A DNA stretch of 64,000 nucleotides from Silicimonas sp. (GTDB lineage: Bacteria; Pseudomonadota; Alphaproteobacteria; Rhodobacterales; Rhodobacteraceae), in contig JAJDUZ010000066.1 of assembly GCA_022826385.1 (NCBI GenBank), forward strand, positions 124,001-188,000, in the 5' to 3' direction. Under the pieces are notes generated by a model. It saw only the letters and a program-made list of their open reading frames with translations, was not told the origin of the DNA and did no database searches. Position 1 is the stretch's first letter, and each line of letters opens with the position of its first letter. The translations under genes were made by a program, and so were the position numbers. Of this stretch, positions 1 to 8,902 are shown one piece after another.

Positions 1-488
1 ATCTCGCTCAGAACGTCCCATTCAAAGGTCTTCATGGCGCTGAAGACACCAAGGGCCAGTGCGGCGATCCATCCGGCGCCCGACATGCCGGCAAGCGCGC
101 CAAGGCGCAGACGATGCGCCAATGGCAGCGCGCCGAAGCGGTGCCCTTCCCACGCCCACATCGTCGGCAAACCGATCCGACCGATGAGATAGGCATTCAC
201 GGTCAGCAGACCGACAACACAAAGCTTGGCGACCAGCTTGGGCGAGAAGTTCTCGAGCGCGAAACCAGTCCGCAACCAAAGCAGCACAAGGCCGCTTGTC
301 CAGAACAGCGCAAGGCCGAAAGCCACGGTCCGGTGATAGCGATGGAGGTCCTCGAACTCGTGGCGCTCAAGTGGCCGGAAGAGGGAGCGCGCCGCGCAGA
401 GATCGGCCATGATGGCCACGCCAAATCCCAAGGCAAGGCCAAGAAGATGGGCCGCACGCGCAGCATCGTTCAAAAGACTAAGGTCCAT
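1..488 (-). CDS. Partial integral membrane protein, unknown function
   Basis: An open frame runs on the minus strand from an ATG at 488 to the window edge (162 codons, no stop reached), so the C-terminus is missing. The start MDLSLLNDAARAAHLLGL leads into a hydrophobic segment at about residues 10-30. Further hydrophobic segments follow near 53-72, 84-100 and 130-148, which suggests at least four membrane helices. Histidines lie in the first helix (AAHLLG) and in the loop after it (HRYH), loosely like small haem-linked membrane proteins, but I do not recognise the family. It is transcribed divergently from ftsW with about 220 bp between them. The overlapping frames on the other strand look like shadows. 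Confidence 0.75.
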   Translation of the reverse strand, partial: MDLSLLNDAARAAHLLGLALGFGVAIMADLCAARSLFRPLERHEFEDLHRYHRTVAFGLALFWTSGLVLLWLRTGFALENFSPKLVAKLCVVGLLTVNAYLIGRIGLPTMWAWEGHRFGALPLAHRLRLGALAGMSGAGWIAALALGVFSAMKTFEWDVLSE

Positions 489-710
489 CGTCAATCCCTG
501 AGTCAGCGACGAAACCAACAGAACACACGTGTCGCGCTTGTCTGATTTTCATCATCGTCCTGCGAAAATATGGCAGGTGTGGGACAGCTTTGTGTCCGAG
601 CGGAAACCCACTGTCGCGAAACTGGCGCCCGGGAGGCTGGCGCTGACGCGATTGTTTCGCTATCATCAAAACAGACCCGGAGAACGGGCAAGAGGCAGCG
701 AGCAGGTCTC
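489..710. other. Divergent intergenic region upstream of ftsW
   Basis: This stretch separates the edge membrane gene from ftsW. An open frame continues upstream of the ftsW ATG, but its translation is arginine-rich and unlike FtsW N-termini, so I treat it as untranslated. I see no clear promoter or hairpin. Confidence 0.4.
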
Positions 711-1877
711 ATGACGGAAATGGCTTATGGCTCGGTCCCGGCAGGGGACGGCGAGCCGATTCTTCCCCGGTGGTGGCGGACCATCGACAGGTGGTCGATG
801 AGCTGCGTTCTGTTGTTGTTCGGGATCGGGCTTTTGCTTGGTCTCGCCTCGTCGCCCCCGTTGGCCGAGCGCAACGGCTTCAGCGCATTTCACTATGTCG
901 AACGGCAAGTGCTTTTCGGGTCGATGGCCTTGGTGACGATGTTCATCATCACCTTGATGTCGCCCAAGATGGTGCGGCGTCTGGCTGTGATGGGATTTGC
1001 GGTGTCGTTCGCAGCCCTTTTGCTGCTGCCGTTTTTCGGCACCGATTTCGGCAAGGGCGCGGTGCGCTGGTACTCGCTGGGCTTCGGATCGATGCAGCCC
1101 TCGGAGTTTCTCAAACCCGGTTTCATTGTGCTGGTTGGCTGGATGATTGCAGCCTCGAACGAGGTCGCAGGACCACCCGGCAAGACTTATTCCTTTGGGC
1201 TGGCGTTGATTATCGTGGTGCTTCTGGCGCTGCAGCCTGACTTCGGGCAGGCGTGTCTGATCCTGTTTTCCTGGGGCGTCATGTATTTCGTCGGTGGTGC
1301 GCCCTTCGTCATACTGGCGGGCATTGCGGGCCTTTCGGTCGCGGCGGGCGCGCTGGCCTATCAGCATTCCGAACACTTCGCGCGCCGGATCGATGGCTTC
1401 CTCTCGGCAGAAGTCGACCCGACAACCCAGCTTGGCTATGCGGCCAACGCCATTCGTGAAGGCGGGTTCTTTGGCGTGGGCGTTGGCGAGGGCACGGTGA
1501 AGTGGTCCCTGCCGGATGCCCATACCGATTTCATCATTGCTGTCGCGGCCGAGGAATATGGCCTGATCCTGGTTCTGGTGATCATCTTCCTTTACGCGAC
1601 CATCGTTCTGCGCTCGCTCTTCCGGTTGATGCGCGAACGTGACCCTTTCATTCGGCTCGCGGGCACCGGGCTAGCTTGCACCTTTGCCATGCAGGCGATG
1701 ATCAACATGAGCGTCGCCGTGCGTCTGTTGCCCGCCAAGGGCATGACCTTGCCCTTCGTCAGCTATGGGGGCTCGTCGCTGGTGGCCGGTGGCATCATGA
1801 TTGGCATGTTGCTGGCCTTCACCCGCAGCCGCCCGCAAGGCGAGATCCGCGACTATCTTGTCCGGAGCGGACGGTGA
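711..1877 (+). CDS. ftsW: Peptidoglycan glycosyltransferase / division protein FtsW
   Basis: This 388-residue polytopic SEDS-family protein polymerises lipid II at the division septum in the inner membrane together with a class B PBP. Family signatures are visible: the [18 protein letters not shown] stretch, an acidic EEYGL motif in the large periplasmic loop, and [18 protein letters not shown] near the C-terminus. About ten hydrophobic segments are present. FtsW is preferred over RodA because murG and murC follow directly. The ATG at 711 is chosen because upstream in-frame sequence is not FtsW-like. The stop overlaps the murG GTG start by 4 nt, which implies translational coupling. Confidence 0.95.
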   Translation: MTEMAYGSVPAGDGEPILPRWWRTIDRWSMSCVLLLFGIGLLLGLASSPPLAERNGFSAFHYVERQVLFGSMALVTMFIITLMSPKMVRRLAVMGFAVSFAALLLLPFFGTDFGKGAVRWYSLGFGSMQPSEFLKPGFIVLVGWMIAASNEVAGPPGKTYSFGLALIIVVLLALQPDFGQACLILFSWGVMYFVGGAPFVILAGIAGLSVAAGALAYQHSEHFARRIDGFLSAEVDPTTQLGYAANAIREGGFFGVGVGEGTVKWSLPDAHTDFIIAVAAEEYGLILVLVIIFLYATIVLRSLFRLMRERDPFIRLAGTGLACTFAMQAMINMSVAVRLLPAKGMTLPFVSYGGSSLVAGGIMIGMLLAFTRSRPQGEIRDYLVRSGR

Positions 1878-2962
1878 GCCGGGCCCGCCATCTGGTCATC
1901 GCTGCAGGCGGGACCGGGGGGCACATGTTCCCGGCACAGTCCTTGGCCGAAGAAGCCTTGTCGCGCGGATGGCGCGTGACACTTTCGACCGATGCCCGTG
2001 GGGCGCGTTACGCCGGGGGCTTTCCTAAGGCGGTTACCATTCGGCAGGTGACCAGCGCCACACCGGCGCGAGGTGGTGCTTTGGGCAAGGCGCTTGCGCC
2101 GTTCCGGATTGGCTATGGTGTTGCGACTGCTGTGCTGCGATCGCTGGTCGACCGTCCCAGCGTGGTTGCGGGATTTGGTGGGTATCCGTCAATTCCGGCT
2201 TTGTCCGCGGCGTGGGCGTTGCGTATTCCGCGTTTGATCCATGAACAGAACGGCGTTCTTGGCCGCGTCAATCAGGTGTTTGCGTCGCGTGTCGATGCTG
2301 TCGCCTGTGGCACGTGGCCGACCGAATTGCCGGAAGGTGTCGAAGGGCAGCGCATCGGCAACCCGGTGCGCGCGTCGGTGCTGGCCAAGGCCCGCACACC
2401 CTATCCAGCCATGGACGGTCCGCTTCGCCTCGTGGCGTTCGGGGGCAGTCAGGGGGCGCGGGTGATCTCGGACACGGTGCCTGATGCCGTCGCGCTTTTG
2501 CCTGAAGCCCTGCGAACCCGCCTGGTCGTGGCGCATCAGGCCCGCGACGAAGACACGGATCGGGTGCGCGAAGCTTACAACCGCGCTGGCGTTCAGGCGG
2601 ATATCCAGCCGTTCTTCGCCAACATGCCAGACCTGATGGCCGAGGCGCATCTGGTGATCTGTCGGTCGGGGGCTTCGTCCGTGGCCGACCTGAGTATCAT
2701 TGGCCGCCCGTCGATCCTGATCCCGCTGGCCGCCGCCATTCGGGACGAACAAACCGCCAATGCGCGTGGGCTGGTTGATGCCAATGCCGCGGTCCTGATC
2801 CCCGAGTCGCTGCTTGACCCCGCCTCGCTGTCAGAGCAGATGATGGTCATTCTGACGACGCCGGATGTCGGCAAACGCATGAGCGAGAACGCCTTGACCC
2901 AAGGCACACCGGAGGCGGCCCAGAGCTTGGCCGATCTCGTCGAACGACTGGCAGGAGAGTGA
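1874..2962 (+). CDS. murG: UDP-GlcNAc--undecaprenyl-PP-MurNAc-pentapeptide transferase MurG
   Basis: MurG adds GlcNAc to lipid I to make lipid II on the cytoplasmic face of the inner membrane. The GTG start at 1874 overlaps the ftsW stop and gives 362 residues, the usual length. The N-terminal glycine loop [16 protein letters not shown], a second loop FGGSQGARV, and the donor-sugar region [17 protein letters not shown] are all visible. The frame is open further upstream, but that part is antisense to nothing and overlaps ftsW, so it is not used. It is the middle gene of ftsW-murG-murC. Confidence 0.96.
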   Translation: MSRARHLVIAAGGTGGHMFPAQSLAEEALSRGWRVTLSTDARGARYAGGFPKAVTIRQVTSATPARGGALGKALAPFRIGYGVATAVLRSLVDRPSVVAGFGGYPSIPALSAAWALRIPRLIHEQNGVLGRVNQVFASRVDAVACGTWPTELPEGVEGQRIGNPVRASVLAKARTPYPAMDGPLRLVAFGGSQGARVISDTVPDAVALLPEALRTRLVVAHQARDEDTDRVREAYNRAGVQADIQPFFANMPDLMAEAHLVICRSGASSVADLSIIGRPSILIPLAAAIRDEQTANARGLVDANAAVLIPESLLDPASLSEQMMVILTTPDVGKRMSENALTQGTPEAAQSLADLVERLAGE

Positions 2963-2963
2963 C

Positions 2964-4385
2964 ATGAACGCAGCCGCCGCCACCAAGCTTCCCACGGAAA
3001 TGGGGCCGATCCACTTTGTGGGCATCGGCGGAATTGGCATGTCGGGGATCGCCGAGGTTCTGCTGGAGGCCGGTTACACGGTGCAAGGCTCGGACCTGAA
3101 GCGGTCCAAGATCACCGACCGGTTGGAAGAGAAGGGCGCGCGCATTTTCGAAGGGCAGCGGGCCGAGAATCTGGATGGGGCCGAGGTCATCGTGATTTCG
3201 TCGGCGATCAAGTCTGGCAATGCCGAACTGGATCAGGCGCGCCTGATGGGTTTGCCTGTTGTGCGCCGGGCCGAAATGCTGGCCGAATTGATGCGCTTGC
3301 GCTCGAACATTGCTGTTGCGGGCACGCATGGCAAGACGACGACCACGACGATGGTTGCCGCCTTGCTGGACCACGGCGGCATCGACCCGACGGTAATCAA
3401 TGGCGGGATCATTCACGCCTATGGCTCGAACGCGCGCGTGGGGCAGGGCGAGTGGATGGTGGTGGAAGCCGACGAAAGCGACGGCACCTTCAACCGGCTG
3501 CCCGCAACGATTGCGATCGTCACCAATATCGACCCCGAGCATATGGAGCATTGGGGCACAATCGAGAACCTGCGCAAAGGGTTCGACGATTTCGTCTCGA
3601 ACATTCCGTTCTATGGGCTGGCGGTCCTTTGCACGGATCATCCCGATGTCCAGGCTTTGGTGGGCCGGGTGACCGACCGGCGCGTTGTGACGTTCGGGTT
3701 CAATGCGCAGGCAGATGTGCGGGCGGTGAACCTGACCTATCAGCGCGGCGTGGCACATTTCGACATCGAGCTTGCCGATGGCATGCTGATCGAGGGCTGT
3801 ACGTTGCCGATGCCGGGCGACCACAATGTCTCGAACGCCTTGGCGGCTGTCGCGGTGGCGCGGCATCTGGGCATGAAATCCGCCGAAATTCGCGAAGCGC
3901 TGGAGAATTTCAAAGGCGTCAATCGCCGCTTCACCCGTGTTGGCGAAGTCGAGGGCGTTACCATCATCGACGATTACGGCCACCACCCTGTTGAAATCGC
4001 GGCCGTGCTGAAAGCAGCGCGGCAAGCCGTGGGAACCGACAGCGACGCCCGCGTCATCGCCGTACATCAGCCACATCGCTATTCGCGCCTGTCGTCGCTC
4101 TTCGATGACTTCTGCACCTGCTTCAACGAGGCCGATGTGGTTGGCATTGCCGAGGTATTCGCGGCCGGTGAAGACCCGATTGAAGGGGCTAGCCGGGAAG
4201 ACCTTGTGGCCGGGTTGATCCGGCACGGGCACCGCCATGCCCGTTCGGTGATGAGCGAGGATGATCTGGAGCGCCTTGTGCGCGAACAGGCGCGCCCGGG
4301 CGACATCGTGGTCTGCCTTGGCGCCGGTACGATCAGCACATGGGCTAACAATCTGCCTGCAAGGCTTTCCAAGTCGGCGGCTTGA
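2964..4385 (+). CDS. murC: UDP-N-acetylmuramate--L-alanine ligase MurC
   Basis: MurC adds L-alanine to UDP-MurNAc using ATP, the first step in building the peptidoglycan stem peptide in the cytoplasm. The 473-residue protein has the Mur ligase order: a Rossmann N-domain ([16 protein letters not shown] near 14-29), the P-loop [13 protein letters not shown] near 116, the [10 protein letters not shown] metal/ATP region, and the C-terminal ligase domain with [10 protein letters not shown]. It starts 1 nt after murG ends, so the three genes form one transcription unit. The next gene is convergent. Confidence 0.97.
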   Translation: MNAAAATKLPTEMGPIHFVGIGGIGMSGIAEVLLEAGYTVQGSDLKRSKITDRLEEKGARIFEGQRAENLDGAEVIVISSAIKSGNAELDQARLMGLPVVRRAEMLAELMRLRSNIAVAGTHGKTTTTTMVAALLDHGGIDPTVINGGIIHAYGSNARVGQGEWMVVEADESDGTFNRLPATIAIVTNIDPEHMEHWGTIENLRKGFDDFVSNIPFYGLAVLCTDHPDVQALVGRVTDRRVVTFGFNAQADVRAVNLTYQRGVAHFDIELADGMLIEGCTLPMPGDHNVSNALAAVAVARHLGMKSAEIREALENFKGVNRRFTRVGEVEGVTIIDDYGHHPVEIAAVLKAARQAVGTDSDARVIAVHQPHRYSRLSSLFDDFCTCFNEADVVGIAEVFAAGEDPIEGASREDLVAGLIRHGHRHARSVMSEDDLERLVREQARPGDIVVCLGAGTISTWANNLPARLSKSAA

Positions 4386-4401
4386 CCCCGGCCTGACGGG
4401 G
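4386..4401. terminator. Weak hairpin between convergent murC and PfkB kinase gene
   Basis: The 17-bp convergent gap contains CCCCG and CGGGG arms around a six-base loop. It has no T-tract, so termination is only a possibility. Confidence 0.25.
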
Positions 4402-4402
4402 C

Positions 4403-5383
4403 TCAGATCAGTCCGGCGTCCTTGAACAATGTCATCAGGTCAGCTTCGGGCCGCGCGCCATAGTGGCTGATCACCTCGGCCGCGGCGACGCAGCCCATGC
4501 GGCCCGCTGCGTCCAGCGGCACGCCCTTGGCGTAGCCATAGAGGAACCCGGCGGCGAACTGGTCTCCTGCACCGGTGGCATCGACGGGGGTGACCGCGTT
4601 CACCGGAACGGCGACGGTTTCGTCACCCCGCACCAGCAAGACATCGTGGCCTGACCGCGTGCAAACCGCCATGCCCGCGTCTGCCGATGCCTGTTCCAGT
4701 GCCGACGACAAGTCGGTCTGATAAAGCGATTCCCATTCGTGTTCGTTGCCGATCACATAGTCCAGTTCCTTGACCAGCCGCCGGAAGCTGTCGCGGTGAC
4801 GGTCGACGCAGAACGGGTCCGACAAGGATACACCCGCGCGCCCCCCATTATCCCGACATAGCTTGGCCGCACGCTCGAACGCGGCTTTGCCCTTGTCTTT
4901 GTCATAGAGGTACCCCTCGAGGAACAGGATCTGCGCCGTCCCTGCGACATCGTCCGACACGTCTTCCGGTCCAAGCTCGGACGAGATGCCCAGATAGGTG
5001 TTCATCGACCGCTCGCCATCTGGCGAGACGAAGATCATCGAGCGCGAGGTCGGCAACTCGCCATCCGGCACGGGAGTGTTCACGAAACTGGTGCCGTCAT
5101 CTTCCATCGATTGGGCATAGAAGCGGCCAAGCGCGTCGTCATGCACCCGCCCGATGAAACCGGTCTGCAGGCCAAGGCTTCCCAGCCCCGCAATCGTATT
5201 TGCAACCGAGCCGCCCGGTGCCTGCACCCGTTCTGACATGGCCGCATAGAGAAGCTCGCCCCGGTCTTTTTCGACCAGCTGCATGATGCCCTTCTCGATG
5301 CCCATATGTTCAAGGAAACTGTCATCCGCAGTGGCGATGACATCCACGATGGCGTTGCCGATCCCGACGACTTCATAACTCAC
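4403..5383 (-). CDS. PfkB-family carbohydrate/nucleoside kinase, adenosine kinase-like
   Basis: This 326-residue protein is a ribokinase-fold kinase. The N-terminal pattern is YEVVGIGNAIVDVIA, followed by GGSVANTIAGLGSLG (PfkB signature 1). The C-terminal anion-hole motif DATGAGDQFAAGFLYG (signature 2) carries the catalytic Asp. Alphaproteobacterial relatives with this layout are annotated as adenosine kinase, but the substrate cannot be read from sequence. The GTG start at 5383 overlaps the nth stop by 4 nt, so the two genes are coupled; the frame upstream of this GTG lies inside nth and is rejected. Confidence 0.88.
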   Translation of the reverse strand: MSYEVVGIGNAIVDVIATADDSFLEHMGIEKGIMQLVEKDRGELLYAAMSERVQAPGGSVANTIAGLGSLGLQTGFIGRVHDDALGRFYAQSMEDDGTSFVNTPVPDGELPTSRSMIFVSPDGERSMNTYLGISSELGPEDVSDDVAGTAQILFLEGYLYDKDKGKAAFERAAKLCRDNGGRAGVSLSDPFCVDRHRDSFRRLVKELDYVIGNEHEWESLYQTDLSSALEQASADAGMAVCTRSGHDVLLVRGDETVAVPVNAVTPVDATGAGDQFAAGFLYGYAKGVPLDAAGRMGCVAAAEVISHYGARPEADLMTLFKDAGLI

Positions 5384-6024
5384 GGTGTCTTCTCCTCGAA
5401 CTTGCAAAGGTCGGCTATCAGGCAGGCCTGACATTTTGGTTTACGCGCCACACAGGTGTAGCGCCCGTGCAGGATCAGCCAATGGTGGGCATGCAGTTGG
5501 AACTCGGCCGGAACATGGTCTTCGATGGCGCGTTCGACCGCATCAACGTCTTTGCCGGGTGCGATCCCGGTGCGGTTGCCAACGCGGAAAATGTGAGTGT
5601 CGACGGCCTGTGCCGGGTGCTTCCACCACATGTTCAGCACGACATTCGCTGTCTTGCGGCCAACACCGGGCAGCGATTGCAGCGCCGCGCGCGACGAAGG
5701 CACTTCGCCGCCATACTCGTCGACCAATATCCGGGCCATCTTGATGACGTTCTTCGCCTTGTTGCGGAAAAGGCCGATGGTCTTGATGTGCTCGATCAGC
5801 CCTTCCTCGCCCAGAGCGAGCATCTTTTCCGGCGTGTCAGCGATCTCGAACAGCTTGGCGGTCGCCTTGTTCACACCGGCATCCGTGGCCTGCGCCGAAA
5901 GCGCCACTGCGACCACCAGTGTGTAGGCATTCACATGATGCAACTCGCCCTTCGGTTCCGCCTCGGCGTCGCGGAAGCGCGTGAAAATCTCGTATAGGGT
6001 GGGATAGGGAAGCTGTTTGGCCAT
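5380..6024 (-). CDS. nth: Endonuclease III (DNA glycosylase/AP lyase)
   Basis: Nth removes oxidised pyrimidines and nicks AP sites in base excision repair. The 214-residue length matches the family. The helix-hairpin-helix LPGVGRKTANVVLN holds the catalytic Lys, the VDTHIFRV segment holds the catalytic Asp, and the C-terminus has the [4Fe-4S] spacing C-X6-C-X2-C-X5-C. The ATG at 6024 gives the canonical N-terminus MAKQLPYPTLYEIF; more upstream in-frame sequence is not Nth-like. It is divergent from an alkylation-repair gene, so two DNA repair genes face each other across about 105 bp. Confidence 0.96.
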   Translation of the reverse strand: MAKQLPYPTLYEIFTRFRDAEAEPKGELHHVNAYTLVVAVALSAQATDAGVNKATAKLFEIADTPEKMLALGEEGLIEHIKTIGLFRNKAKNVIKMARILVDEYGGEVPSSRAALQSLPGVGRKTANVVLNMWWKHPAQAVDTHIFRVGNRTGIAPGKDVDAVERAIEDHVPAEFQLHAHHWLILHGRYTCVARKPKCQACLIADLCKFEEKTP

Positions 6025-6092
6025 CCAACGGGTTTTGCAGCAATGTATCCCCCTCTGCAATCCCGCAACTTCCGGGTCGCCTCGGGACGGGC

Positions 6093-6100
6093 AAAGCGCA
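6093..6100 (+). promoter_or_regulatory. Ada-box-like AAAGCGCA upstream of the Ada-like gene
   Basis: The octamer AAAGCGCA lies 30 bp before the ATG of the Ada-like gene in the nth/ada divergent region. It matches the core of the E. coli Ada operator. The second half of that operator (AAT about six bases upstream) is not present, so this is tentative. Confidence 0.35.
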
Positions 6101-6129
6101 TAAACAGGGGCCAAGCAAGAGGTGTGGCC

Positions 6130-6969
6130 ATGGCTGATGTCGAAACCGGATACCACTATCAACTGATGCGCCGTGCCATCGATCTGATCGATGGCGAAAA
6201 CGGGGGCGATCTGACGCTGGACCAGATCGCCGGCGAAATGCGGATGAGCCCGGCGCATTTCCAACGCATCTTCAGCCGGTGGGCCGGCGTGTCGCCCAAG
6301 CGCTATCAGCAATGGCTGAAGCTGGATCACGCCAAGGCGCTGCTGGCCGACCGGCACACGACGCTGGAAACGGCTGATCGTGTTGGCCTGTCAGGTTCGG
6401 GCCGGTTGCACGATATGTTCGTGCGCTGGGAGGCGATGAGCCCTGGTGACTATGCGCAGGGCGGGGAAGGTCTGGAGATCTTCTGGGGCTGGTTTGAAAG
6501 CCCGTTCGGGCCTGCCTTGATCATGGGCACCGAACGGGGGATTTGCGGGATCGGTTTTGCTGCCGAAACCGGCGCTGAAGAAACCATGCATGATCTTGTC
6601 GGGCGCTGGCCCAAGGCCCGATTCACTGAAGATGTCACCTTTCTGCGCCCGCAGGCTGAAGCCGCGTTCCCAAGCTCGGGTCCGGCGACGGCTAAACTGT
6701 TTCTGATCGGCGCTCCGTTCCAGATCAAGGTGTGGGAGGCGCTGTTGCACGTGCCAACGGGCCATGTGACCACCTATTCCGACATCGCGCGCGTGATCGA
6801 CCGACCAAAGGCGGTCCGAGCGGTCGGCACTGCGGTCGGGCGCAACCCGATTTCGTGGCTGATCCCCTGCCACCGGGCGCTGCGCAAGTCAGGCGGGCTG
6901 GGCGGCTATCACTGGGGATTGCCGGTCAAACGCACGATGTTGGCCTGGGAAGCGGCGGAAACGGCCTGA
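6130..6969 (+). CDS. Ada-like: AraC DNA-binding domain fused to methylated-DNA-protein-cysteine methyltransferase
   Basis: The 279-residue protein has an AraC-type helix-turn-helix at about residues 25-105 (LDQIAGEMRMSPAHFQRIFS), an alpha/beta linker domain, and a C-terminal O6-alkylguanine-DNA methyltransferase domain. The suicide-cysteine motif PCHRAL and the preceding wing-helix region (YSDIARVIDRPKAVRAVG) are intact. It lacks the N-terminal zinc phosphotriester-repair domain that makes E. coli Ada about 354 residues. It should repair O6-methylguanine and probably regulates transcription, but how methylation damage would be sensed is unclear. It is divergent from nth. Confidence 0.93.
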   Translation: MADVETGYHYQLMRRAIDLIDGENGGDLTLDQIAGEMRMSPAHFQRIFSRWAGVSPKRYQQWLKLDHAKALLADRHTTLETADRVGLSGSGRLHDMFVRWEAMSPGDYAQGGEGLEIFWGWFESPFGPALIMGTERGICGIGFAAETGAEETMHDLVGRWPKARFTEDVTFLRPQAEAAFPSSGPATAKLFLIGAPFQIKVWEALLHVPTGHVTTYSDIARVIDRPKAVRAVGTAVGRNPISWLIPCHRALRKSGGLGGYHWGLPVKRTMLAWEAAETA

Positions 6970-7087
6970 TATCCGATAACAGCGCCCTGTTCTTGTGTAT
7001 CAGGCGCCGCTTCGGCTGTTCTTTGCCCAAGCTGGGGAACCGTCTGTGCGGCAGGCGGAAAGATCAGCCATAAGGAGATGCGCAATC

Positions 7088-7759
7088 ATGAGGAAAACCA
7101 TGCGTAACAAGACATCTATCGTGCTGGGCGTTGCGGGAATTATGACTTTGACGGCGTGTGCGACCGACCCGTCGCAATACCCCGGAACAGAAGGCAACCG
7201 GACACAGGAAGGCGCCATTGCAGGCGCTGTTCTGGGGGGCGTCGTGGGTGCGATCACCGGCGACGGAAACCGCGGAGACGACATCGTACGGGGTGCCGTG
7301 ATTGGTGGCGTGGCCGGTGCGGTCACGGGCAACATCATGGACCGTCAGGCGGCCGAGTTGCGCAACGATTTCGGCAACGGCCAGATCGAGGTCATCAACA
7401 CCGGCAACGAACTGATCGTCCGGATGCCCGAGGCGATCCTGTTCGCAACCGACAGCGCTGCGTTGAACCCCAACCTGCGCTCGGATCTCTTCGTTCTGGC
7501 CGAGAGCCTGAACAAGTATCCACAGTCGATCGTTACGGTCACGGGCCATACCGACAACACCGGCTCGGCGGGCTACAATCAGGACCTGTCCGAACGGCGT
7601 GCAGGCTCGGTCGCGTCGGTTCTGCGGACCGGTGGCGTTGCGTCGTCACGTCTACGCGTTGTGGGTGCAGGCGAGAACCGCCCGATTGCCACCAACCAAA
7701 CGGCTGCAGGCCGCGCACAGAACCGTCGCGTGGACATCACGATCACGCCGACAAACTGA
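7088..7759 (+). CDS. OmpA-family outer-membrane lipoprotein with glycine-zipper segment
   Basis: The 223-residue precursor has a signal peptide with lipobox LTAC near residue 22, so it is probably a lipoprotein. Two glycine-rich hydrophobic stretches follow (GAIAGAVLGGVVGAI and GAVIGGVAGAVTGN), like a glycine-zipper 2TM domain. The C-terminal half is an OmpA/MotB peptidoglycan-binding domain with GHTDNTGSAGYNQDLSERRA and a NRRVDI end. YiaD-type proteins share this plan and link the outer membrane to peptidoglycan. The start at 7088 is favoured by AAGGAG at 7072-7077. A strong terminator follows. Confidence 0.9.
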   Translation: MRKTMRNKTSIVLGVAGIMTLTACATDPSQYPGTEGNRTQEGAIAGAVLGGVVGAITGDGNRGDDIVRGAVIGGVAGAVTGNIMDRQAAELRNDFGNGQIEVINTGNELIVRMPEAILFATDSAALNPNLRSDLFVLAESLNKYPQSIVTVTGHTDNTGSAGYNQDLSERRAGSVASVLRTGGVASSRLRVVGAGENRPIATNQTAAGRAQNRRVDITITPTN

Positions 7760-7780
7760 TAAGGCAACTATCCAGCAGCA

Positions 7781-7812
7781 AACGGCGGCCCGGCGATGGG
7801 CCGCCGTTTTTC
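7781..7812 (+). terminator. Rho-independent terminator of the OmpA-family gene
   Basis: AACGGCGGCCC pairs with GGGCCGCCGTT around a short loop and is followed by a run of T. It sits about 22 bp after the stop. Confidence 0.9.
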
Positions 7813-7951
7813 GTTTGCAGCAACTGAGACATCGCTGGTTGCAGCATAGGTTCAGCTTGGTGCCGTAACCCCGCGCCCGTCCGTTTCGGTTCCAGCGCCG
7901 CGATATGACGACATTCGCTTTGTTTTTCAGGCTCGCGTATCGGGGTCAGGT

Positions 7952-8674
7952 TCAGTCAACAAGGGCAACTTGTTCTGTACCAAGGCTAAGCTGCGGATGA
8001 GCTGTGGCCTCGGGCGACACGGCCTCGGCCACTTTCAAAGCTAAATCTCGCGAGACGACCGCTTCCAGCGCGAGCTTGTATCGCGGTCGGCGGGCGGAAC
8101 GCCGCCTTAACGTGTCGAAGTCCCAAACCAGAACATCAGACCCTGCATCGAGTGTAATCGTCGCCGCGCTGTTGCGCTGAAGCAGGTAAGCGACCTCGCC
8201 AATGAAAATGTTGCTGGGCAAACGAAACGCTCGGCCCTTCTTGGTCACATGGGCACCGCCCGAGACCAGGTAATAGAGATGATCCAAATCGTGATCTTCG
8301 TTGGAAACGATCAGGTCTTCGTCTAGCGTGATGCGCGTCGCATCCCTGATGAGGGCGCGAAAATCACCCGGCGTCAGTGACGAAAACCGGTCGGTGTCCT
8401 GATAAACGTCGAGGAAACCCTTCGGCAAGGACCACCGCGACCTGCCTGCGAACAGAAGAAACAAACCATACAGGTTTGACGCAAGCAGCGCGACGGATGT
8501 CCAAATGGCCACCCAAAGCGGTGTGTCCGCGGCGGTTGCATAATAGGCGATGTAAAAGAGTGTCCCGGTGAGGACGAAGAGCCGCAACACGATCTGGTTG
8601 ATTGTCAGGTAACCCAGAAAATACGTGCCAGCAGCCGCCGCGACCAGAAGGTCCGGCATAGCGAAATCAAACAA
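7952..8674 (-). CDS. Popeye-like membrane protein with cyclic-nucleotide-binding-type fold
   Basis: The 240-residue protein begins with three hydrophobic helices at about residues 5-22, 26-48 and 54-77. A soluble domain follows with a beta-barrel pattern like cNMP-binding/Popeye domains: LDHLYYLVSGGAHVTKKG, then NIFIGEVAYLL. The three-helix-plus-barrel plan is that of Popeye-domain proteins, which in animals bind cAMP. The ordinary phosphate-binding cassette of CRP-type domains is not obvious. A regulatory or sensory membrane role is inference. The ATG at 8659 is an alternative start. No obvious operon partner. Confidence 0.65.
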   Translation of the reverse strand: MFDFAMPDLLVAAAAGTYFLGYLTINQIVLRLFVLTGTLFYIAYYATAADTPLWVAIWTSVALLASNLYGLFLLFAGRSRWSLPKGFLDVYQDTDRFSSLTPGDFRALIRDATRITLDEDLIVSNEDHDLDHLYYLVSGGAHVTKKGRAFRLPSNIFIGEVAYLLQRNSAATITLDAGSDVLVWDFDTLRRRSARRPRYKLALEAVVSRDLALKVAEAVSPEATAHPQLSLGTEQVALVD

Positions 8675-8853
8675 GTCTTGAACCCCACACAGGTTTACGT
8701 AACGGAACAGTTACAGAGAGGTGGCGCGAACACAAACTTTTTCGAAGCAGGGGGTCGGACGGCTTTTCGCACTTGCTCCGCTTTGCTCTGATCGTGGACG
8801 GCTCAAAGCCTTCTCTGCACGTCGCTCGACCGACAGGGGCTGTCTCAACCCAC
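8675..8853. other. Intergenic region between clpA terminator and Popeye-like gene
   Basis: The stretch probably holds the Popeye-like gene promoter. I see no tRNA cloverleaf, repeat or credible ORF. Confidence 0.3.
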
Positions 8854-8880
8854 AAAAAAGGGCGCCGACATGCGGCGCCC
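8854..8880 (-). terminator. Rho-independent terminator of clpA
   Basis: On the minus strand an 8-bp stem GGGCGCCG/CGGCGCCC with a five-base loop (8860-8880) is followed by six T (8854-8859). It starts 22 bp after the clpA stop. Confidence 0.92.
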
Positions 8881-8902
8881 TCTTCAATCAGTGGTGTGCA
8901 GT

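Noticed and set aside
570-710. Longer N-terminus for FtsW
   Set aside because: The frame is open, but the extra residues are Arg-rich and unlike FtsW; the ATG at 711 fits better.
8710-8850. Possible tRNA or hidden ORF before the Popeye-like gene
   Set aside because: A minus-strand peptide with GFEPST recalls frames read across tRNA genes, but I could not fold a cloverleaf and no anticodon arm is evident.
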